From Variovorax sp. V213 (GTDB lineage Bacteria > Pseudomonadota > Gammaproteobacteria > Burkholderiales > Burkholderiaceae_C): a DNA stretch of 64,000 nucleotides. Every line of letters begins with the position of its first letter. The first letter of the stretch is position 1. Where the stretch lies: assembly GCF_041154455.1 (NCBI RefSeq), contig NZ_AP028664.1, forward strand, positions 3,907,001-3,971,000. Direction: 5' to 3'. The notes under the pieces were generated by a model that saw only the letters and a list, made by a program, of their open reading frames with translations, had not been told where the DNA came from and did not search any database. Both the position numbers and the translations under genes were made by a program. Shown here piece by piece: positions 1-8,006 of the stretch.

Positions 1-1906
1 GCCCGAGAAATACCGCGGGCTGGACCGCTTCGTGGCGCGCAAGGCCATCGTGGCCGACCTCGAAGCGCTCGGCCTGCTCGTCGAGGTGAAGAAGCACAAG
101 CTGATGGTGCCGCGCTGCGCGCGCTCGGGCGCCATCGTCGAGCCGATGCTTACCGACCAGTGGTACGTGGCCATGACGCGGCCGGGTGCCGACGGCCAAT
201 CGATCGCGCAGAAGGCCATCGACGTGGTGAAGACCGGCGAGGTGCGCTTCGTGCCCGAGAACTGGGTCAACACCTACAACCACTGGATGGAGAACATCCA
301 GGACTGGACCATCTCGCGCCAGCTCTGGTGGGGCCACCAGATCCCGGCCTGGTACGACGACGAAGGCAACGTGTATGTGGCGCACGACGAGGCCGAGGCG
401 AAGGCCAAGGCGCCGGGCAAGAAGCTGCGCCGCGACGAAGACGTGCTCGACACCTGGTATTCGTCGGCGCTGGTGCCCTTCTCCTCGCTCGGCTGGCCCG
501 AGAAGACGCAGGACCTCGCGCTGTACCTGCCCTCCACGGTCCTCGTGACGGGCTACGACATCATCTTCTTCTGGGTCGCCCGGATGATCATGATGACCAA
601 GCACTTCACCGGCAAGGTGCCGTTCAAGGACGTGTACATCCACGGCCTGGTGCGCGATGCGCAGGGCAAGAAGATGAGCAAGTCGGAAGGCAACGTGCTG
701 GACCCGGTCGACCTGATCGACGGCATCGCATTGCCCGAGCTGCTCGACAAGCGCACGCAGGGCCTGCGCAAGCCCGAAACCGCACCCGCGGTGCGCAAGA
801 ACACGCAGAAGGAATTTCCCGAAGGCATTCCGGCCTTTGGTGCCGATGCGCTGCGTTTCACGTTCGCGTCGCTGGCCTCGCTCGGCCGCAGCATCAACTT
901 CGACAGCAAGCGCTGCGAGGGTTACCGCAACTTCTGCAACAAGCTCTGGAACGCCACGCGCTTCGTGCTGATGAATTGCGAAGGGCAGGACTGCGGCCTG
1001 CGCGAGCACACCAAGGAAGAGTGCGCGGTCGGCGGACCAGCCCATGGCTACCTGAAGTTCAGCCGTGCCGACTTCTGGATCGCCTCCCAGCTGCAGCGCG
1101 TCGAGGCCGAAGTGGCCAAGGGCTTCGAGGAATACCGGCTCGACAACGTGGCCAACGCCATCTACCAGTTTGCCTGGGACGAGTTCTGCGACTGGTACCT
1201 CGAGATCGCGAAGGTGCAGATCCAGACCGGTGACGATTCGCAAAAGCGCGCCACGCGCCGCACGCTGATCCGCACGCTCGAGGCACTGCTGCGTCTTGCG
1301 CATCCGGTGATTCCGTTCATCACGGAAGAACTCTGGCAGAAGGTGGCGCCCGTCGCGGGACGCGAGGGCGAATCGATCATGGTGGCGGCCTATCCGAAGA
1401 GCCAGCCCGAAAAGATCGACGAAGCAGCCGAAGCGCATGTGGCGCGCCTGAAGGCGCTGGTCGATGCCTGCCGCACGCTGCGCGGCGAAATGAACGTGTC
1501 GCCTGCGGTGCGCCTGCCGCTCTATGCGGTGGCCGACGATGCCGAGGGCGCGGCGTTCCTGCGCGATGCGGCACCGGTGCTGCAGGCGCTGGCCAAGCTC
1601 AAGGAAGTGAAGGTCTTCGACGACGAGGCCTCATGGTCGGCAGCGGCCGAAGCGGCGCCCGTGGCCGTGGTGGGCACGGCACGGCTGTGCCTGCACATGG
1701 AAATCGACAAGGCGGCCGAGCGTGCGCGCATAGGCAAGGAAATTGCTCGCATCGAAGGCGAGATCCTCAAAGTGAACGGCAAGCTCGGCAATGAAGCCTT
1801 TGTAGCTAAGGCACCACCGGCTGTCATCGAACAGGAGCGCAAACGCCTGAGCGATTTCAGTGCAACGCTGGAACGTCTTCGCGATCAGCTTGTGCGCCTT
1901 GGCTGA
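1..1906 (+). CDS. valS: Valine--tRNA ligase, C-terminal part (5' end outside window)
   Basis: Class I aminoacyl-tRNA synthetase that charges tRNA-Val with valine in the cytoplasm. The reading frame is open from the first bases, so the N-terminal part with the HIGH motif lies upstream of the window. The visible part has the end of the editing/catalytic region, the KMSKS loop (nucleotides 671-685, followed by EGNVLDP), the anticodon-binding domain (about 1060-1500) and a charged C-terminal coiled-coil arm (about 1690-1903) typical of ValRS. An insert of about 35 residues after the KMSKS loop (LPELLDKRTQG...) is also seen in other proteobacterial ValRS. It ends at TGA 1904-1906. galU follows on the same strand after 111 bases. 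Confidence 0.97.
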   Translation, partial: PEKYRGLDRFVARKAIVADLEALGLLVEVKKHKLMVPRCARSGAIVEPMLTDQWYVAMTRPGADGQSIAQKAIDVVKTGEVRFVPENWVNTYNHWMENIQDWTISRQLWWGHQIPAWYDDEGNVYVAHDEAEAKAKAPGKKLRRDEDVLDTWYSSALVPFSSLGWPEKTQDLALYLPSTVLVTGYDIIFFWVARMIMMTKHFTGKVPFKDVYIHGLVRDAQGKKMSKSEGNVLDPVDLIDGIALPELLDKRTQGLRKPETAPAVRKNTQKEFPEGIPAFGADALRFTFASLASLGRSINFDSKRCEGYRNFCNKLWNATRFVLMNCEGQDCGLREHTKEECAVGGPAHGYLKFSRADFWIASQLQRVEAEVAKGFEEYRLDNVANAIYQFAWDEFCDWYLEIAKVQIQTGDDSQKRATRRTLIRTLEALLRLAHPVIPFITEELWQKVAPVAGREGESIMVAAYPKSQPEKIDEAAEAHVARLKALVDACRTLRGEMNVSPAVRLPLYAVADDAEGAAFLRDAAPVLQALAKLKEVKVFDDEASWSAAAEAAPVAVVGTARLCLHMEIDKAAERARIGKEIARIEGEILKVNGKLGNEAFVAKAPPAVIEQERKRLSDFSATLERLRDQLVRLG

Positions 1907-1943
1907 CACACATGGATCGGGGCAGGGTTTAGCATGGCAAAAG

Positions 1944-1961
1944 ACGGTATTTCGGTACCGT
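1944..1961. other. Short inverted repeat between valS and galU
   Basis: ACGGTA and TACCGT are perfect 6-base arms around a 6-base loop (TTTCGG), followed by TTTCT. It could be a weak terminator for valS or a protein site in front of galU; the sequence does not decide between them. Confidence 0.3.
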
Positions 1962-2017
1962 TTCTCGACTTGTAAAACCTTCTTCTTCAACTGAACGAAC
2001 AGACGCCCAAATTGTCC

Positions 2018-2908
2018 ATGCCCATTCCCTCGACACGCATCCGCAAGGCCGTATTTCCTGTTGCAGGTTTCGGCACCCGCTTTCTGCCCGCCACCAAGGC
2101 GCAGCCAAAGGAAATGCTGCCGGTTGTCGACAAGCCACTCATCCAGTACGCGGTTGAGGAAGCCTACGCGGCAGGCATTCGCGACATGATTTTCGTAACG
2201 GGCCGAAACAAACGTGCCATCGAAGATCACTACGACACCGCCTACGAACTCGAGAGCCAGCTCGAGGCCAGCGGCAAGCTCGAACTGCTCAACATCGCGC
2301 GCTCGGTCATGCCCGACGACATGACCTGCTCCTACGTGCGCCAGCCGCGCATGCTGGGGCTGGGCCATGCGGTGCTGTGCGCCGAACACCTGGTGGGCAA
2401 CGAGCCTTTCGCCGTGCTGCTGGCCGACGACCTGATGGTCGGCCCCGTGGGCGGTGAACCTGTGCTCGCGCAGATGGCAGCCGCCTTCGGCAAGCTCGGT
2501 GCTTCAGTGCTCGCGGTGCAGGAAGTGCCGCTCGAGCATGTGAAGCGCTACGGCATCGTGGCAGGCGAATCCATTGGCGACGATCTCGTGAAGGTCGATC
2601 GCATGGTCGAGAAGCCTTCGCCAGACAAAGCGCCCTCCCGGCTCGGCGTGGCGGGCCGCTACATCCTCACGCCCGGCGTGTTCGATGAGATCCGCAACCA
2701 GCCCAAGGGCGCAGGCGGCGAGATCCAGCTCACCGACGGCATCGCGGCGCTGATGAAGAAGGAATCCGTCTACGCCTATGCCTACAAGGGCATTCGCTAC
2801 GACTGCGGCAGCAAGGAAGGCTTTCTGCAAGCCACAGTGGAGCTTGCACTGGCGCATCCCGAAGTGGGCGCGCAGTTCCGCGAATACCTCAAGAGCCTGG
2901 AACTCTGA
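2018..2908 (+). CDS. galU: UTP--glucose-1-phosphate uridylyltransferase
   Basis: Makes UDP-glucose from UTP and glucose-1-phosphate, feeding cell-envelope and exopolysaccharide synthesis in the cytoplasm. The 296-residue protein has the nucleotidyltransferase signature GFGTRFLPATK (residues 17-27) followed by PKEML, and the LADD metal/sugar motif near residue 130. The length is normal for bacterial GalU (about 290-300). The start is the ATG at 2018; an in-frame TTG at 2012 lies two codons earlier and is less likely. The gene stands alone and is closed by a strong terminator, so it is probably transcribed from the 111-base gap after valS or by read-through from it. Confidence 0.96.
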   Translation: MPIPSTRIRKAVFPVAGFGTRFLPATKAQPKEMLPVVDKPLIQYAVEEAYAAGIRDMIFVTGRNKRAIEDHYDTAYELESQLEASGKLELLNIARSVMPDDMTCSYVRQPRMLGLGHAVLCAEHLVGNEPFAVLLADDLMVGPVGGEPVLAQMAAAFGKLGASVLAVQEVPLEHVKRYGIVAGESIGDDLVKVDRMVEKPSPDKAPSRLGVAGRYILTPGVFDEIRNQPKGAGGEIQLTDGIAALMKKESVYAYAYKGIRYDCGSKEGFLQATVELALAHPEVGAQFREYLKSLEL

Positions 2909-2909
2909 A

Positions 2910-2934
2910 AAAAGGGCCCCGCCGGGGCCCTTTT
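2910..2934 (+). terminator. Rho-independent terminator after galU
   Basis: AAAGGGCCCC and GGGGCCCTTT form a perfect 10-base stem around a GCC loop, immediately after the galU stop and followed by TTTTCTTTTC. Because the A-rich left side mirrors the T-run, it may also stop the leftward gene whose stop codon is at 2944. Confidence 0.9.
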
Positions 2935-2943
2935 CTTTTCTGG

Positions 2944-3171
2944 TCAGCGCCTCTTCAAGACATGGATGAAGTCGCTGCCGATCGTCTGCTGTTCGACCAG
3001 CTCGTTGCCGGTCTGGCGCGCAAAGGCCTGGAAATCGCGCACCGAGCCCGGGTCGGTCGACACTACCTTGAGCAGTTGTCCGCTCGCCATGTCGTTGAGC
3101 GACTTCTTCGCCTTGAGAATGGGCAGCGGGCAATTCAACCCGCGCGTGTCGATTTCGCGATCAACTTCCAT
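2944..3171 (-). CDS. TusA-family sulfur carrier protein
   Basis: Small (75 residues) cytoplasmic protein of the TusA/SirA/YedF family, whose members carry persulfide sulfur on a cysteine for tRNA thiolation or sulfur metabolism. The family hallmark CPxP is present (C14-P-L-P17 in RGLNCPLPILKAKK), and the short beta-alpha fold length fits. The start ATG at 3171 lies inside the end of the upstream Nudix gene (11-base overlap), so the two are translationally coupled. cysM, a cysteine-synthesis gene, is upstream on the same strand, which fits a sulfur role; the exact partner cannot be told. Other TusA-family members act in unrelated pathways. Confidence 0.88.
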   Translation of the reverse strand: MEVDREIDTRGLNCPLPILKAKKSLNDMASGQLLKVVSTDPGSVRDFQAFARQTGNELVEQQTIGSDFIHVLKRR

Positions 3172-3739
3172 GCTTGGGCTCCTCGGGCGGCAGATTGAGC
3201 CCGCGGCGGCGGTCTTCGTTCTCGGCTGCGGTGAAGAACACGGGCTCATGGCCCCGGGTGCGCAGCCAGTCGGCCAATGCATAGCCGGTGCCTGCGGGCC
3301 AGCACTTGAGGTCGGGCAGGTCGTACAGGCGATAGTCCACCAGCTCGGGCGAAAGCTTGACCTCGCCATCGGCCACCACGTGGTACGCGATGATGATCTG
3401 GTTCATGCGCTGGAAGTCGTACGCGCCGACGATCTTGGCCGCGCTCACGTCGAGGTTGGTTTCTTCCTTGACCTCACGCGCAATGCCTTCCTCGGGCGTT
3501 TCGCCGGCCTCCATGAAGCCGGTGATCAGCGCATACATCTTGGCGGGCCAGGCCGCATTGCGTGCCAGCAGCACCTGGCCGCGGTACTCGACGATGGCCG
3601 CGAGCACGGGCGTGGGGTTGTTCCAGTGCGTGTGGCCGCAGGACGGGCAGCGCAGGCGCTCCTTGGGACCGCCGTCTTCCATCAGCGCGATCCATTCGAG
3701 GGGCGTGGCGCAGGCCTGGCAGAACTTGGGATGGGGCAT
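3161..3739 (-). CDS. Nudix hydrolase with N-terminal zinc ribbon (NudC-like)
   Basis: Hydrolyses a nucleoside diphosphate linked to another group; the exact substrate is not visible. The 192-residue protein opens with a four-cysteine zinc ribbon (C7, C10, C31, C34) and carries a complete Nudix box at residues 74-96 (G-x5-E-x7-REVKEETNL), which binds Mg2+. A zinc ribbon followed by a Nudix box resembles the C-terminal half of NADH pyrophosphatase NudC, but the N-terminal NudC domain is missing, so NADH specificity is not assured. It starts at ATG 3739, 15 bases after the cysM stop codon, and its 3' end overlaps the TusA-like gene, so the three form a leftward operon. Confidence 0.9.
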   Translation of the reverse strand: MPHPKFCQACATPLEWIALMEDGGPKERLRCPSCGHTHWNNPTPVLAAIVEYRGQVLLARNAAWPAKMYALITGFMEAGETPEEGIAREVKEETNLDVSAAKIVGAYDFQRMNQIIIAYHVVADGEVKLSPELVDYRLYDLPDLKCWPAGTGYALADWLRTRGHEPVFFTAAENEDRRRGLNLPPEEPKHGS

Positions 3740-3754
3740 GGGGTTGTGGCTCTA

Positions 3755-4657
3755 TCAGGCGGGGAACACGCCGGTCGACAGATAGCGGTCGCCGCGGTCG
3801 CACACGACGAACACGATGGTGGCGTTCTCCACCGTCTTCGCAACCTCGAGCGCCACCCAGAGCGCGCCGGCCGCGGAGATGCCGCCGAAGATGCCCTCTT
3901 CGCGCGCGAGGCGCCGGCACATTTCTTCGGCGTTGTCCTGGCTCACGCTGATTTCTTCATCGACGCGGCTCGCATCGTAGATCTTGGGCAGGTATTCGGC
4001 CGGCCATTTGCGAATGCCCGGAATGCGCGAGCCCTCGGCCGGCTGCGCGCCGATGATGCGCACCGCGGGGTTCTTTTCCTTCAGGAAGCGCGAAACGCCG
4101 GTGATGGTGCCGGTGGTGCCCATGGCGCTCACGAAATGCGTGATCTTGCCCTTGGTGTCGGTCCAGATCTCGGGGCCAGTGGTTTCGTAGTGGATGCGCG
4201 GGTTGTCGGGGTTGGCGAACTGGTCGAGCACGCGGCCCTTGCCCTGCGCCACCATCTGTTCGGCGAGGTCGCGCGCGTATTCCATGCCGCCGCTCTTGGG
4301 CGTGAGCACCAGCTCGGCGCCGAAGGCCTTCATGGTCTGGGCGCGCTCGACGGACAGGTCCTCCGGCATGATCAGCACCATGCGGTATCCCTTGATGGCC
4401 GCGGCCATTGCAAGCGCGATGCCGGTGTTGCCCGAGGTGGCTTCGATCAGCGTGTCGCCGGGCTTGATTTCGCCGCGCTCCTCGGCGCGCTTGATCATCG
4501 AGAGCGCGGGACGGTCTTTCACCGAACCCGCGGGATTGTTGCCTTCCAGCTTGCCGAGGATCACGTTACCGCGCCTGGCATTTTCGGCCGCATCGATGCG
4601 TTGCAGTGCCACCAGGGGGGTCTTGCCGATGGCATCTTCGATCGTCGGATAATTCAT
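3755..4657 (-). CDS. cysM: Cysteine synthase B (O-acetylserine sulfhydrylase)
   Basis: PLP enzyme that makes cysteine from O-acetylserine and sulfide (or thiosulfate, in CysM enzymes). The 300-residue protein has the PLP lysine K47 in NNPAGSVKDRPA, the substrate loop TSGNTGI (74-80), the PLP-phosphate loop SAMGTTGT near residue 178, and the CysM-like stretch GAQPAEGSRIPGIRKWP. These features favour CysM over CysK. The start is the ATG at 4657 (MNYPTIEDAIG); the open frame continues 35 codons upstream but that part crosses an intergenic repeat and has no conserved residues. It heads a leftward operon with the Nudix and TusA-like genes. Confidence 0.95.
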   Translation of the reverse strand: MNYPTIEDAIGKTPLVALQRIDAAENARRGNVILGKLEGNNPAGSVKDRPALSMIKRAEERGEIKPGDTLIEATSGNTGIALAMAAAIKGYRMVLIMPEDLSVERAQTMKAFGAELVLTPKSGGMEYARDLAEQMVAQGKGRVLDQFANPDNPRIHYETTGPEIWTDTKGKITHFVSAMGTTGTITGVSRFLKEKNPAVRIIGAQPAEGSRIPGIRKWPAEYLPKIYDASRVDEEISVSQDNAEEMCRRLAREEGIFGGISAAGALWVALEVAKTVENATIVFVVCDRGDRYLSTGVFPA

Positions 4658-4685
4658 GGCGACGTCCGCATGGCCGCCCAAAGGA

Positions 4686-4739
4686 CGTTGAGCGCCCCCT
4701 CGGGGGGCAGCGAATACACGAAGTGATGAGCGTGGGGGC
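4686..4739. repeat. Intergenic hairpin repeat, copy A (core ACACGAAGTG)
   Basis: GCCCCC-tc-GGGGGGC forms one hairpin, followed after a short spacer by the core ACACGAAGTG (4716-4725) and a trailing G-run (GTGGGGGC). The same order occurs at about 29.7 kb and 45.2 kb. This copy sits between the cysM start and the tRNA-Leu gene and lacks the clear left-hand hairpin of the other two. Confidence 0.75.
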
Positions 4740-4787
4740 AATTCATGTTGCCACTGTGCCATAATTTTGGGCTTCGTTCAGAACCCT

Positions 4788-4872
4788 GCCCGGGTGGTGA
4801 AATTGGTAGACGCAGGGGACTCAAAATCCCCCACCGAAAGGTGTGCCGGTTCGATTCCGGCCCCGGGCACCA
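4788..4872 (+). tRNA. tRNA-Leu, anticodon CAA
   Basis: An 85-base type II tRNA with encoded CCA (4870-4872). The acceptor arms are GCCCGGG (4788-4794) and CCCGGGC (4862-4868). The anticodon stem is GGGGA/TCCCC around the loop CTCAAAA, giving anticodon CAA, which reads UUG. There is a long variable arm (CACCGAAAGGTG) and the T-arm GGTTCGATTCC. A CATAAT element about 23 bases upstream (4760-4765) could be the -10 box; no convincing -35 is visible. Both neighbouring protein genes are on the opposite strand. Confidence 0.97.
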
Positions 4873-4921
4873 CTCCTCCCCCTCTTTTTGCCTCGAGCAC
4901 CCGCAGCTGCGCGGCGTGCCC

Positions 4922-5854
4922 TCAGCCTTCTTCGCGCAGCCCCGTGTGGACCGTCGGGTGCGCGAGCCGCACGCGCAACTCGCGCTTGAGCCGCGTGTTG
5001 TCGAGCCGGCGCGATTCACCCATGAAACTCAGCAGCTGCAGCGGCAGTTGGCGCTGGGCTTCGTCGCGCGCCACGCGCGGCGGGCGCGGCATGCCGTAGA
5101 GGTCGGCCGCCAGGTCGATGTAGTCGCCCATGCGCAGCTCGGTGTCGTCCGAGGCATGCACGATGCGCTGCGGCCGCCCGCGGAACAGCGCCGCCACGCA
5201 GGCGCGCGCAAGGTCGTCGGCATGGATGTGGCTGGTGAACACGTCGTCCTCGCGCCGCAGCACGGGCGTGCCGCGCGCAAGCCGCTGGCGCGGCGTGCCG
5301 CCTTCCCGGTCTGGCGCATAAATGCCCGGAATGCGCAGGATGCTCGCGCGCACGCCCGCGCTGCGGCCGAACCAGCGCACCGCGCGCTCGGCATCCACGC
5401 GGCGATGGGCGCGGGGCGTGTCGGGCCGCACGGCCCGCGTCTCGCTCACCCGCGCGCCGCCGCAGTCGCCGTAGACGCCGCTGGTGGAGCCATAGACGAG
5501 CGCCAGCGGCGTGGAGCGCAGCCGCAGCGCGCGTGCCAATGCGGTGGTGCGCTGGTCGCGCCACCACGAGGCGCCGCCGTCGCGTGCCGGCGGGGCGAGG
5601 TGCAGCACGCGGTTGGCCACGCCGGCCAGCCGCCGCAGCGTGGCCGGATCGTCGAGGTTGCCCACGAGCGGGCGGATGCCGGCTTCCCGCAGGACCGGCA
5701 CCCGGTCGCTCGACGAAGTGAGTGCTACCAGTTGCATGCGGCCCCGCAGGTCGCGCGCCACACGCTGGCCGACGTCGCCGCAGCCGACGATCAGCAGGCG
5801 TTCGCGGCGGAAGCGGGCCGGCAGCGCGCCGGAAGGGCTATTGATTGAAGGCAA
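4922..5854 (-). CDS. NAD(P)-dependent atypical SDR / epimerase-like protein
   Basis: A 310-residue Rossmann-fold protein of the extended/atypical short-chain dehydrogenase group that includes YeeZ. The dinucleotide loop is VGCGDVGQ (G24-x-G26-xx-G29). A serine-rich STSGVYGDCGG segment follows near residue 123, and LRIPGIYAPDREGG and SHIHADDLA resemble conserved epimerase motifs. The usual catalytic YxxxK is not seen; the matching region reads PRAHRRVDAE. It may therefore bind a nucleotide-linked substrate without classical dehydrogenase chemistry. It is transcribed leftward from a 65-base gap shared with the divergent reductase gene at 5920. The substrate is unknown. Confidence 0.8.
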   Translation of the reverse strand: MPSINSPSGALPARFRRERLLIVGCGDVGQRVARDLRGRMQLVALTSSSDRVPVLREAGIRPLVGNLDDPATLRRLAGVANRVLHLAPPARDGGASWWRDQRTTALARALRLRSTPLALVYGSTSGVYGDCGGARVSETRAVRPDTPRAHRRVDAERAVRWFGRSAGVRASILRIPGIYAPDREGGTPRQRLARGTPVLRREDDVFTSHIHADDLARACVAALFRGRPQRIVHASDDTELRMGDYIDLAADLYGMPRPPRVARDEAQRQLPLQLLSFMGESRRLDNTRLKRELRVRLAHPTVHTGLREEG

Positions 5855-5919
5855 AATCCGGGTTCCTTTCCCTTTTTTTCTCTTTTCTGCTCCAGGCTGA
5901 AAGAAGCCGAAGAATACCG

Positions 5920-6984
5920 ATGACTGTTGCAGCGCCGCATGACGCGGGCTTTTCCATCACCGTCGAGCCCAGCGGGCGTCACTTCGTGGTGCATGGCGAC
6001 GAAACCATTCTCGCGGCCGGCATCCGGCAGGGCATTGGCCTTCCCTATGGCTGCAAGGACGGCGCCTGCGGCTCCTGCAAATGCAAGAAGCTCTCTGGCG
6101 AGGTCGAGCTCGGCCCGCACCAGAGCAAGGCACTGAGCGCCGAAGAGCAGATGGCGGGCTTCGTGCTGACCTGCTGCGCCCACGCAAAGAGCGACGTGGT
6201 GCTCGAGTCGCGCCAGGTGACCGAGGCCGGCGCCTTGCCGATCCGAAAGATGCCGGTGCGGGTGCTGGCGCTCACGCGGCTGTCGCACGACGTGATGAAG
6301 CTGCGCCTTCAGTTGCCGGCCGGCGAGCCGCTGCAGTTCCACGCGGGCCAGTACGTGGAATTCATCCTGCGCGACGGCGCGCGTCGCAGCTACTCGATGG
6401 CGAATGCGCCGCACACGCTGGGCGAGCCGGGCACAGGTATCGAACTGCACCTGCGGCACCTGCCGGGCGGCAAGTTCACCGACCATGTGTTCGGCGTGAT
6501 GAAGGAAAAGGAAATCCTACGCATCGAGGGCCCCTACGGCAGCTTCTTCCTGCGCGAGGACTCCGCCAAGCCGATGATCTTCCTGGCCTCCGGCACCGGC
6601 TTTGCACCGATCAAGGCGCTGCTCGAGCACATGAAGTTCAAGCGCATCGACCGGCCCGCCACAGTCTACTGGGGCGGTCGCCGGCCCGAAGACCTGTATA
6701 TGGACGGCTGGATGCGCGAGCAGCTGAAGGAGATGCCGAACCTGCGCTATGTGCCGGTCGTTTCCAATGCCACGCCCGAAGACAACTGGACCGGCCGCAC
6801 GGGCTTCGTGCACCGCGCGGTGCTGGAAGACTTTGCCGACCTTTCCGGCCACCAGGTGTACGCCTGCGGCGCGCCGATCGTGGTCGACTCGGCCAAGCAC
6901 GACTACGTGGCGCTGGCCGGCCTGCCCGAAGACGAGTTCTTTGCCGACGCATTCACCACCGAGGCCGACAAAGCGCTTCCCTGA
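5920..6984 (+). CDS. 2Fe-2S ferredoxin / FAD / NAD(P) oxidoreductase (CDP-6-deoxy-glucoseen reductase-like)
   Basis: A 354-residue electron-transfer flavoprotein. The N-terminal plant-type ferredoxin domain has ligands C45, C50, C53 and C85 (Cx4Cx2C...C). An FAD domain follows with RSYSMANAP (156-164), then an NAD(P) domain with GTGFAP (225-230). This domain order matches CDP-6-deoxy-delta-3,4-glucoseen reductase (AscD) and the reductase components of ring-hydroxylating oxygenases. No deoxysugar or oxygenase genes are nearby, so its partner is unknown. The start is the ATG at 5920; an in-frame ATG at 5845 would add 25 residues overlapping the divergent neighbour. A Bug receptor gene follows after 37 bases, suggesting co-transcription. 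Confidence 0.88.
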   Translation: MTVAAPHDAGFSITVEPSGRHFVVHGDETILAAGIRQGIGLPYGCKDGACGSCKCKKLSGEVELGPHQSKALSAEEQMAGFVLTCCAHAKSDVVLESRQVTEAGALPIRKMPVRVLALTRLSHDVMKLRLQLPAGEPLQFHAGQYVEFILRDGARRSYSMANAPHTLGEPGTGIELHLRHLPGGKFTDHVFGVMKEKEILRIEGPYGSFFLREDSAKPMIFLASGTGFAPIKALLEHMKFKRIDRPATVYWGGRRPEDLYMDGWMREQLKEMPNLRYVPVVSNATPEDNWTGRTGFVHRAVLEDFADLSGHQVYACGAPIVVDSAKHDYVALAGLPEDEFFADAFTTEADKALP

Positions 6985-7021
6985 TCTCCGATCCGATTCC
7001 CGCGGGACACAGAACGAAAAA

Positions 7022-7996
7022 ATGAAAACGAGACACTTCCTTCTTGCACTGCTCGCCAGTGCCACGCTCATTGCCACCGGCCAGGCCGCGGCCCAGCAGC
7101 AACGCCCGATCCGCCTCGTGGTGCCCTACGCCGCGGGCGGCCCCATCGACGTTACCGCCCGCATGCTGGCCGAACGCGTGAAGGACACCCTGGGCCCGGT
7201 CATCATCGACAACAAGCCCGGCGCGGGCGGCAATATCGGCGCGGACATCGTCGCCAAGGCCGCGCCCGACGGCCTCACCATCGGCATCGCGGCCACCGCC
7301 ACCCATGCGGTGAACCCGTGGCTCTACAGCAAGATGCCGTTCAACGCGGCAAGCGACTTCGCGCCCATCACGCAGATGGTGCGCGTGCCGAACGTGCTGG
7401 TGATGAATGCCGAGACGGCGCAGCGCCTGAAGATCGACACCGTGGCCGACCTGGTCCGCTACGCCAAGGCCAACCCGGCCAAGCTCAACTACGGAAGCGG
7501 CGGCAACGGCAGCGCCGGGCACCTTGCGGGCGAGCTGTTCAAGAAGCAGGCCGGCATCTTCGCGCTGCACATTCCGTACAACGGCGGCAATCCGGCGCAA
7601 CTGGCCCTGCTCTCGGGCCAGGTCGATTTCAACTTCGACAACCTTGCCACCGCGGCGCCCAACATCCGCTCGGGCAAGCTCAAGGCCATTGCCGTCACGA
7701 CCTTGCAGCGCAGCAGCGCCATGCCCGAAGTGCCGCCGGTGGCAGACACGCTCAAGGGTTTTTCGATCGACACCTGGTGGGGACTGGTGGCACCTGCCGG
7801 CACGCCGCACGACGTGGTCGTGAAGCTGAACCAGGCCTTCGTCGCGGCACTGAATGCCCCGGAAACGAAGACCCGTTTTGCCACGCTGCTGGCCGAGCCC
7901 GTGGCCAGTTCGCCCGAACAGTTCGGCGCGTTCATGAAGAGCGAGCTCTCCAAGTACGAAGCCGTCGTGAAGGCGACCGGCGCCAGGGTCGACTAA
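7022..7996 (+). CDS. Bug-family tripartite tricarboxylate transporter substrate-binding protein
   Basis: A 324-residue periplasmic solute receptor of the Bug (TctC) family. The signal peptide is residues 1-24 (AxA before Q25). The mature part shows family motifs: RLVVPYAAGGPIDVTAR, a first-lobe loop with DNKPGAGGNIG, and the NYGSGGNGSAGHLAGELFK segment. Such receptors bind small carboxylates and usually pair with TctA/TctB permeases elsewhere in the genome; a tctA/tctB pair occurs here at 50.7-52.7 kb but nothing shows they work together. The gene follows the flavoprotein reductase closely and converges on the liv operon, leaving 10 bases between stop codons. Confidence 0.92.
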   Translation: MKTRHFLLALLASATLIATGQAAAQQQRPIRLVVPYAAGGPIDVTARMLAERVKDTLGPVIIDNKPGAGGNIGADIVAKAAPDGLTIGIAATATHAVNPWLYSKMPFNAASDFAPITQMVRVPNVLVMNAETAQRLKIDTVADLVRYAKANPAKLNYGSGGNGSAGHLAGELFKKQAGIFALHIPYNGGNPAQLALLSGQVDFNFDNLATAAPNIRSGKLKAIAVTTLQRSSAMPEVPPVADTLKGFSIDTWWGLVAPAGTPHDVVVKLNQAFVAALNAPETKTRFATLLAEPVASSPEQFGAFMKSELSKYEAVVKATGARVD

Positions 7997-8006
7997 CCCT
8001 CGAGGA

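Noticed and set aside
4788..4872. tRNA-Leu as an integration site for a genomic island
   Set aside because: No integrase, no direct repeat of the tRNA 3' end, and ordinary conserved genes on both sides.
5975..5990. CACTTCGTG as a further copy of the intergenic repeat core
   Set aside because: It is coding sequence (HFVV) in the flavoprotein reductase and lacks the flanking hairpins.
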